In this document: positions 58,516 to 64,000 of the stretch, piece after piece
Position numbering within the stretch: the stretch's first letter is position 1
How the letters are laid out: each line of letters starts with the position of its first letter
Assembly (NCBI GenBank): GCA_002633005.1
Contig: NMRA01000051.1
Coordinates: 685,273 to 749,272 of the forward strand
DNA length: 64,000 nucleotides
DNA from: Phoronis australis
Lineage: Eukaryota; Phoronida; Phoronidae
Direction of reading: 5' to 3'
Position numbers and translations under genes: made by a program
Notes under the pieces: model-generated
Seen by the model: only the letters and a program-made list of their open reading frames with translations
Told to the model about the DNA's origin: nothing
Database searches by the model: none

Positions 58516-61500
58516 CACTCCTAACAATACAATCGTTTGTATCACGTGCTCAGGTAGTTTGTCCTTAATGACAATGTTCAACGGCACTTTTTCGAAGTAT
58601 TAAAAAGAAATTGAATATGCCATATGGGTACTACGACGGTATCGAAGGGGCAGTGACGTTTCAATTGTTTTGTCTCTGGCTCGGAGATAGAAAGTCGCCA
58701 CTTTTTTCAGCCAGGAAAAGATGTTCATTTTATGTCTCTGTTATGGGTAAGAGATAGCTGCCCCTTAGATGTCGCCGCAGAAAATAGAATAAATAGACGT
58801 AATTACAATGTAAAGCACCCTAGTGTTTACAATGATACAACAATTAATATTAATCACCTCTATGGTTGCCACGAAATGTTATACATGCTGAACATTTTAA
58901 ACCAATGCATATATATCGTAATCAATTCTATGGCTACAAAATTTCAGGGGTCAACGACAATCTAAATGAAAGCTAAATTGTATCTTTAATGGTATTAAAA
59001 ATGTGAAAAGGGGCCATTCTGGAATAAATTTTGGCTAACTTGGATTGCTTTAAAAACGATATAATTTGCAAGTTGTTGGGAGTACACGAGCATGAAAGTG
59101 CTTAACAAGGGCTCTGTACGCGAGTAAAATTTGAAAGACTCACTACGACCAAACCGAGTCATTTTGAGCTTCATGTCCGATGTCGATTGGTTATTACAAT
59201 AATTGTTGTTTAAAACTAAAATTGGTTATTCTCAGGTTTTTTTCTGGATACTCTGTAATATATAAAGCGTATGTTTTCTGGTCTATGGCCTTTATTTCAA
59301 AAATAAAATTGATTTTAATTGTGAACAATAACGTCATTGAAATTGTCATGAAATCTGTGATATTCATGATACATATATAATTCTTAGCACATTAGTTTGA
59401 TAGTGTTATTACTTATTGATATTATTTCTTTGCTAGCCAATTGTTTTTGTTTATAGAAACTTGTTTTGGCTGTCAGCTGAGTCAGCGACCAACCCATCCG
59501 GTGCATCCACACATGTTTTGATGATCTGTGTAGTAAACAAGATTGCGTAATGGTCATTCACAGAAACATTGCCTAAAGACAGCTGACCATTACCATATAT
59601 GGCAAACACAACAGAGTAGTTCAGATGATTGTTGTGAAAGTTTTAGAGTTGCTTCCTGTTATTTTCCTGTAGGATATTGAATCATAAAGTTTAGTGCATG
59701 CAACCCACATATTTGTGACTTGTATATAAATCCGTTCACTTGTCTAATAAAGACAGTCCTCATCTTGCTGCTGCCAGTTGCTTTACTAGTGTAATTGAGT
59801 GTTCCACACTTAGTTACTGAATACAACCATCTCACTGACGGACCGAGGCTGTCCACAACACAACACAACGCTGCTACTAAGTCGAGTTATTCTCCACTAT
59901 TCTACTACAGAAATGAAAAGCTTCACCTGGTGACTACGTTTCTGTCCTTACATACGTCTCCCATGTACGCATTTTGAAACACCACAGCTACAGCCCTATG
60001 TTTCCTGGGAAAGACTTGTGCAAACAACGTTCAATCATTGTCTGAATTATTTTTCAATTCAGTACACCTGTATTATAAAAGATAGACCCGTTCGTAAATA
60101 CAAATATTCAAAAAGTATTTTTTAAAGTGTTCCTAATTTCAAAAGGCTAGGATCGAAAACATTAAAAATGTCTCCTAGACTGAATAAACACGTTACGGAT
60201 ATGTAGCACCTTACCGACAATTCTTTGTATTTAGCCATATACACTGTATGTAGACAAGTGTAAATTTTAGTTCGGTAAAACTATAGATTTTCTGAAATTA
60301 GAAAGCCTGTAGAATTCTATTCTTGACTCTTTACCATGTCTTTTTTAGTAAAACCTAGCAATAGCAAGGAAAAATTGTGGCAAAACAACAATAACAATAA
60401 CGAGGCCAAATTTCCTGAGATATAACTATTCAATATGAAGTCTCAAAAACGTTGTTATGGTTTTCTAAGTTATCACTTCGTTTACGTTTCATGCATTTAT
60501 CATGAAGACCGATTTTTAATAACACCTCACGCAAAAGGGAAACATGTCAAAAACAATTCCTAACAGCGTTTTGTAGAATGGACCATAAAGCATAGAGTCT
60601 GGCGTTTCATATCAATCCGGTCATTCATTTCTGATGCATGGTGCTCTGAGGCTATCTCTGGGGTCATACGCAACCTTAAAGTGAAACTTGCAGGCTATTT
60701 CTTCATCTCTGTGAGTGCTTGGTAGTCAGAAACACGACATCTAGCGACGATTTTAATATGAAGCAGCTTGAAAGTTTCCAAATGTTTTTAAGAACGAGTT
60801 TTGTGGGAAAATAATCCGCCGCAAATCACTGAATCGTGTCCAGTAAGTATCGTGGCGTGATGTTGGGGAATAACACTGCATAATGCGGACTATATGAGCC
60901 CCAAAGTACGTCATTAGTGCCAATGTCACCTATTTAAAGAAATTTTTGTTTGCTCAATAACAAGTTGTCAATGAATACAATTGCTTTATTTCGTGTAGAT
61001 GACATTCAAATAGCACTGTTGTTTAGTTCCTGCTATACATGTACATTAGCATAGTTAGAAGCATGCAAATATACCTTCAAGTATAAACTGAGCACAGCTG
61101 AACTATTTTTGTTTAATCCATTAAGTAATGTTATGTAAAAATTGACATCATGTTTCACACCACAAGCCCTACAGATGACCACAAAAACTTTATTCTTTCT
61201 TGTATTTTTGACCCTTTCACTCTCAATGTAAACAAAGCCAGACTAAGAAAAATAGGGGCACTTCCCTGCCGATGCTCGACTAAATCACGGACATTAGATT
61301 CCGAAAGCAAATTTCCTACCGATTTCAAAAATGTGGTCCAAAAGTACTGTCAACCAACTGTTTTTTTTTGCAAATCTGGCTTGTTTGAGGGTTACCTGAA
61401 ATCGCGGCCAATTTTTCAGTTGCTACACAGCTATGCACAAATGCAACAGGGGGCCACCATCTTGAAGAAGAGTGCAGCTACAGCCGAGCAACTGGCCTTT

Positions 61501-61785
61501 TTTATTCTCAGCATGTTCACAAACACTAAAAAAATTCACTGAGCCTACATGCAATGCCTATCTACAAAATGCCCCGAAACTTGGCCTACCCTAAAATTTT
61601 AATATTTTGGGAGTGCAAGTTGACCGCTGCCACAGCATACATGTAACTGTTCAGTGCCACCATGCACTAACCGGAAACTGGGACAGATAATTTAGGAGAG
61701 TGGCGGCTCCTCTAGGATATTATTCAAGAAAATGTCGGAGTTGCGAATCTGTTGTCTATACTGTAATCTATGGTGACATGAAGTC
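58516..61785. other. Intergenic, no supported gene
   Basis: A TATA (GTATATAAATCC, 59720) followed by AATAAAGACAG and an end GTGTTCCACA at about 59808 could be a solo LTR from about 59.47 kb, but no target duplication is visible. The 130-aa frame at 61150-61542 has no motif I recognise. Confidence 0.4.
58788..58793 (+). terminator. Possible poly(A) signal AATAAA
   Basis: AATAAA about 270 bp after the stop of the coiled-coil fibrinogen-like gene, in AT-rich DNA. Cleavage site not determined. Confidence 0.35.
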
Positions 61786-61789
61786 ATGA

Positions 61790-62100
61790 AATACAACAAC
61801 TGTTTTTGTTTATTTGTTACGTCTCTTGGTTTGTTACTTCATTCCTACACACCAGATAAAGGAGACTGTTCCGTAATTACGAACATATTAGCATCAAGCT
61901 CGCCAACAAAACGTATAGTCGTGTCTTTAACGAAGATTATACATAAAAGAATATTTACAAATATGGGGGTAATTGTTCCCATTGTGTGGAGATAACAACA
62001 TTTCTTCATATGTTCTATACTTGCACATGTATAAGATCTTTGTGGGAATCGGTGCAAACACTTTTAAATAAAGTCCTCAACGCTCAGTACGTATTTACAA
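61790..62100 (+). mobile_element. LINE fragment (C-terminal knuckle of ORF2)
   Basis: After a frameshift near 61.96 kb one frame reads NCSHCVEITTFLHMFYTC then RSLWESVQ, the CxxC...HxxxxC pattern that follows LINE reverse transcriptases. The upstream frame contains LTKIIHKRIFTN, like the segment just before the knuckle. Short and broken. Confidence 0.45.
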
Positions 62101-62109
62101 TGTAGGATG

Positions 62110-63017
62110 TTGTAGGACTTTGGAGGTCCGAGGGAAAATTCACATTACCTTGATTAAGACTATACAGTAAACGTCACTCGATGGGTGATTTGTGTTCAGT
62201 GCGAAAATATCCAATGATGGAAATTAATTCTGGAAATCCATGTGGTGTTTCTTCTAATTACATAGATGTTATTAACCAGTTTAAAAAATTCGCCTGCCGA
62301 GACCTAGAAATCAAATCCCGGTTCTTCCGAAAACTAGCCAGGCGTTTGAACCACTGGATTATTAAGGCTATCTTCCATCTGTTAGCAGATCAGGTTCTTT
62401 ATCTATGATTACAAGGGCGAGGGACGGCCAATTTTGAATGAGCCCACACAGCAAGGTCAATATCTCAAAGAATCAGGGATTTGTTCTTGGCTCATTTTGG
62501 CTGTGGTGTTGTGATTGATTGGTTGCTTGCACTGTTCGCCATACCGTTGTTTTAATTTGTCTCCACCAGTAACATTTCATGTTGAGTCAAACTGAAACGT
62601 TGGTCGTGTGTGTGCATCGTACAAACCTTGCAAATTACGTATTTTAACTAAAAATATGTTTGGAATTTTCTGTGGACAACGTTGACACAGGTGTGCTCGT
62701 ACTACATGTATAAGGCCTTAGAAATTTCTAGACACAGTCTTAATTTGAAACTAAGCAAACAAGATTTTTTGCAAAGTTAAGGCGATCTAACGGAACGATT
62801 ACGAGTTTAAAAAACGCCGTCATGTAACAATAAACGTTTGTGCATTATTTTAGGGCACGTAATACGATTCTCTGATCATGGAGGATTTTGAAAATATTTA
62901 TTTTTTTGGATTTGCACTTAATACTTGTTAAGTTATCTAAACATTTCATTCTTGGTAAAGATTGTGGCCGTTTACCTCAAGGTAACGTCATAAGTGTACG
63001 CCTACGACGAACTATCA
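62110..63017. other. No recognisable gene
   Basis: Only short unsupported ORFs. Confidence 0.4.
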
Positions 63018-63020
63018 CCT

Positions 63021-63028
63021 GATAAAAG
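63021..63028 (+). promoter_or_regulatory. Possible TATA-like element
   Basis: GATAAAAG about 65 bp upstream of the ATG at 63090, a plausible distance for a short 5' leader. Confidence 0.3.
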
Positions 63029-63089
63029 GTGGCGGCCGCGATTTATCTAAACAGAAGACATATTTCTCACGCAATAACACAGTGAAACC

Positions 63090-64000
63090 ATGGCGTGGAT
63101 ATGTGCAACGTTTGTTCTGCTGCTTTTGGTGAGTGCAAAAATCAAAAGTGTGATTCTGTGAACTATTTTGATGATGTCGTTTTTTCTGCTGTATTTATTG
63201 ACTATAGTATTAAGTAGGTCATCGGGCCATATAAACGGACGCTGACTTACATTGGACAAACAGTTGTTGCCCATAAATAAACTACTAAAAAATTGTACCT
63301 TCTGATTAAGTCACTAATTTCTAAGAAAAGTAACAAATGAACGGCTATGCACGTATGTGTTCAAGAGAAAGTTTTTGATTATTTAGTGCATAACATTTAA
63401 TTCTACCATGAAAGTATCGCGTTTTAAGAAAAACTGTAGTCAAATGATTGATTTACGCGTGCAGGTACACAGTGTCCGAAATAGGATTTACGTTTGACAC
63501 GTTAACATGCGCGCACCCAGCCTAAAATATAAGGGGGCTCGAATTTTCCGATATGCGGACCTTTTAACCTTTTATAAAGAAATCAACGAGGACTGCAAAA
63601 AAAAACTGGCCTACCAGGTTCAGGCCCAGGAATTGTGCTTCCCGTGGATTTTGTGGACTTTTGTCTCGTTTACTCGAACTTTTTGTTTCACTGAGTTTGT
63701 CAAACTGGGGGGCTCATTCGAGCCCCCGAACCCCCCACCCCCCGGGTGCGCCCATGGTTGAGGGGACGAAATCGGTTTTAACGGCAGAAAAAACGCATTT
63801 TACGAATTATTCTTGGATGAATAGAAAGGAACACAAAGAAATCTAGTAGATCAAGCTAAGCGAACTAATTAGAAAGTTGTCATTGATTCATTCAGGGGAC
63901 GCCCGTCCGTTGTGCCGATAACACAATTGACAAACTGGTTTCCATGGTAACCGAACTACAGGCTCAACAAAAGCAGATAAGTCAGCGATTGGACACCATG
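63090..64000 (+). CDS. Start of a second secreted coiled-coil protein gene, 3' end outside the window
   Basis: Exon 1 is 63090-63128: ATG in a good context (GAAACCATGG) and 13 codons, MAWICATFVLLLL, a signal-peptide core, with donor TTG|GTGAGT. Exon 2 starts at 63896 after TTCATTCAG and stays open to base 64000, reading GTPVRCADNTIDKLVSMVTE and on into Gln/Leu-rich heptads typical of a coiled coil. The frame is continuous over the phase 0 splice. This arrangement is common in secreted C1q-, collagen- or fibrinogen-domain proteins, but the domain that would tell is not in the window. Same strand as the coiled-coil fibrinogen-like gene 4.6 kb upstream. Confidence 0.65.
63503..63757 (+). repeat. 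Dispersed repeat, copy 3, in an intron
   Basis: ATGCGCGCACCCAGCCTAAA to GGGTGCGCCCATG. The two ends are roughly complementary (GCGCGCACCC and GGGTGCGCCC), so it may be a MITE. It sits in intron 1 of the gene that starts at 63090. Confidence 0.65.

Noticed and set aside
59469-59808. Solo LTR
   Set aside because: A TATA, an AATAAA and a CA end are suggestive, but no TG...CA pair with a target duplication or primer-binding site could be shown.
61150-61542. 130-aa plus-strand ORF as a gene
   Set aside because: No recognisable domain, no signal peptide and no plausible splice partners found; could be a chance ORF or repeat remnant.

Overview
The window looks like nuclear DNA of an invertebrate animal. 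Genes are split by long GT-AG introns, most of the DNA between exons is decayed or nested transposons, microsatellites and a minisatellite are present, and N runs mark assembly gaps. The species cannot be fixed from the sequence. A DNase II family, a contactin-associated-protein-type fibrinogen-like domain and the abundant TACATGTA palindrome fit a marine invertebrate such as a cephalochordate, hemichordate, echinoderm, mollusc or cnidarian.

Region 1 to about 45.4 kb is a tandem duplication carrying two DNase II (acid endonuclease) genes, both on the minus strand. Gene A (25,470-42,167) is complete: eight coding exons give a 371-residue protein with signal peptide, both catalytic HxK motifs and consistent splice phases. 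Gene B (21-9,865) has exons 1-6; its last two exons lie beyond base 1. Exon lengths 2-6 are identical in the two copies (154, 103, 156, 216 and 110 nt) and intron and upstream sequence is still alignable. Gene B has two equivalent first exons. The duplication also works as an empty-site control for insertions that occur in one copy only.

Between gene B and its original upstream DNA (resuming near 21.93 kb) lies a block of about 12 kb of repeats: a near-perfect 394-bp direct duplication next to a single N, inverted-repeat elements at 12.95-15.54 kb and 16.68-19.76 kb (the latter with a decayed gene for a CXC-like cysteine-rich protein), several MITEs and the 3' part of a LINE.

Region 45.4-52.1 kb has no gene I can support. 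It holds a CT repeat running into a 706-base N gap, a tRNA-like SINE, GC-rich transposon ends and a CA repeat.

Region 52,128-58,515 (plus strand) is a two-exon gene for a 548-residue secreted protein: signal peptide, long coiled coil, and a C-terminal fibrinogen-like domain of the CNTNAP (neurexin IV) type. Its one intron holds a nest: a palindromic MITE split by a 3.4-kb TA-flanked transposon, itself split by a 2.0-kb TTAA-flanked element that contains an LTR-retrotransposon remnant.

From 58.5 to 63.1 kb there are only repeat remnants. At 63,090 another plus-strand gene begins: a 13-codon signal-peptide exon, then an exon with a coiled-coil start that runs off the end of the window.
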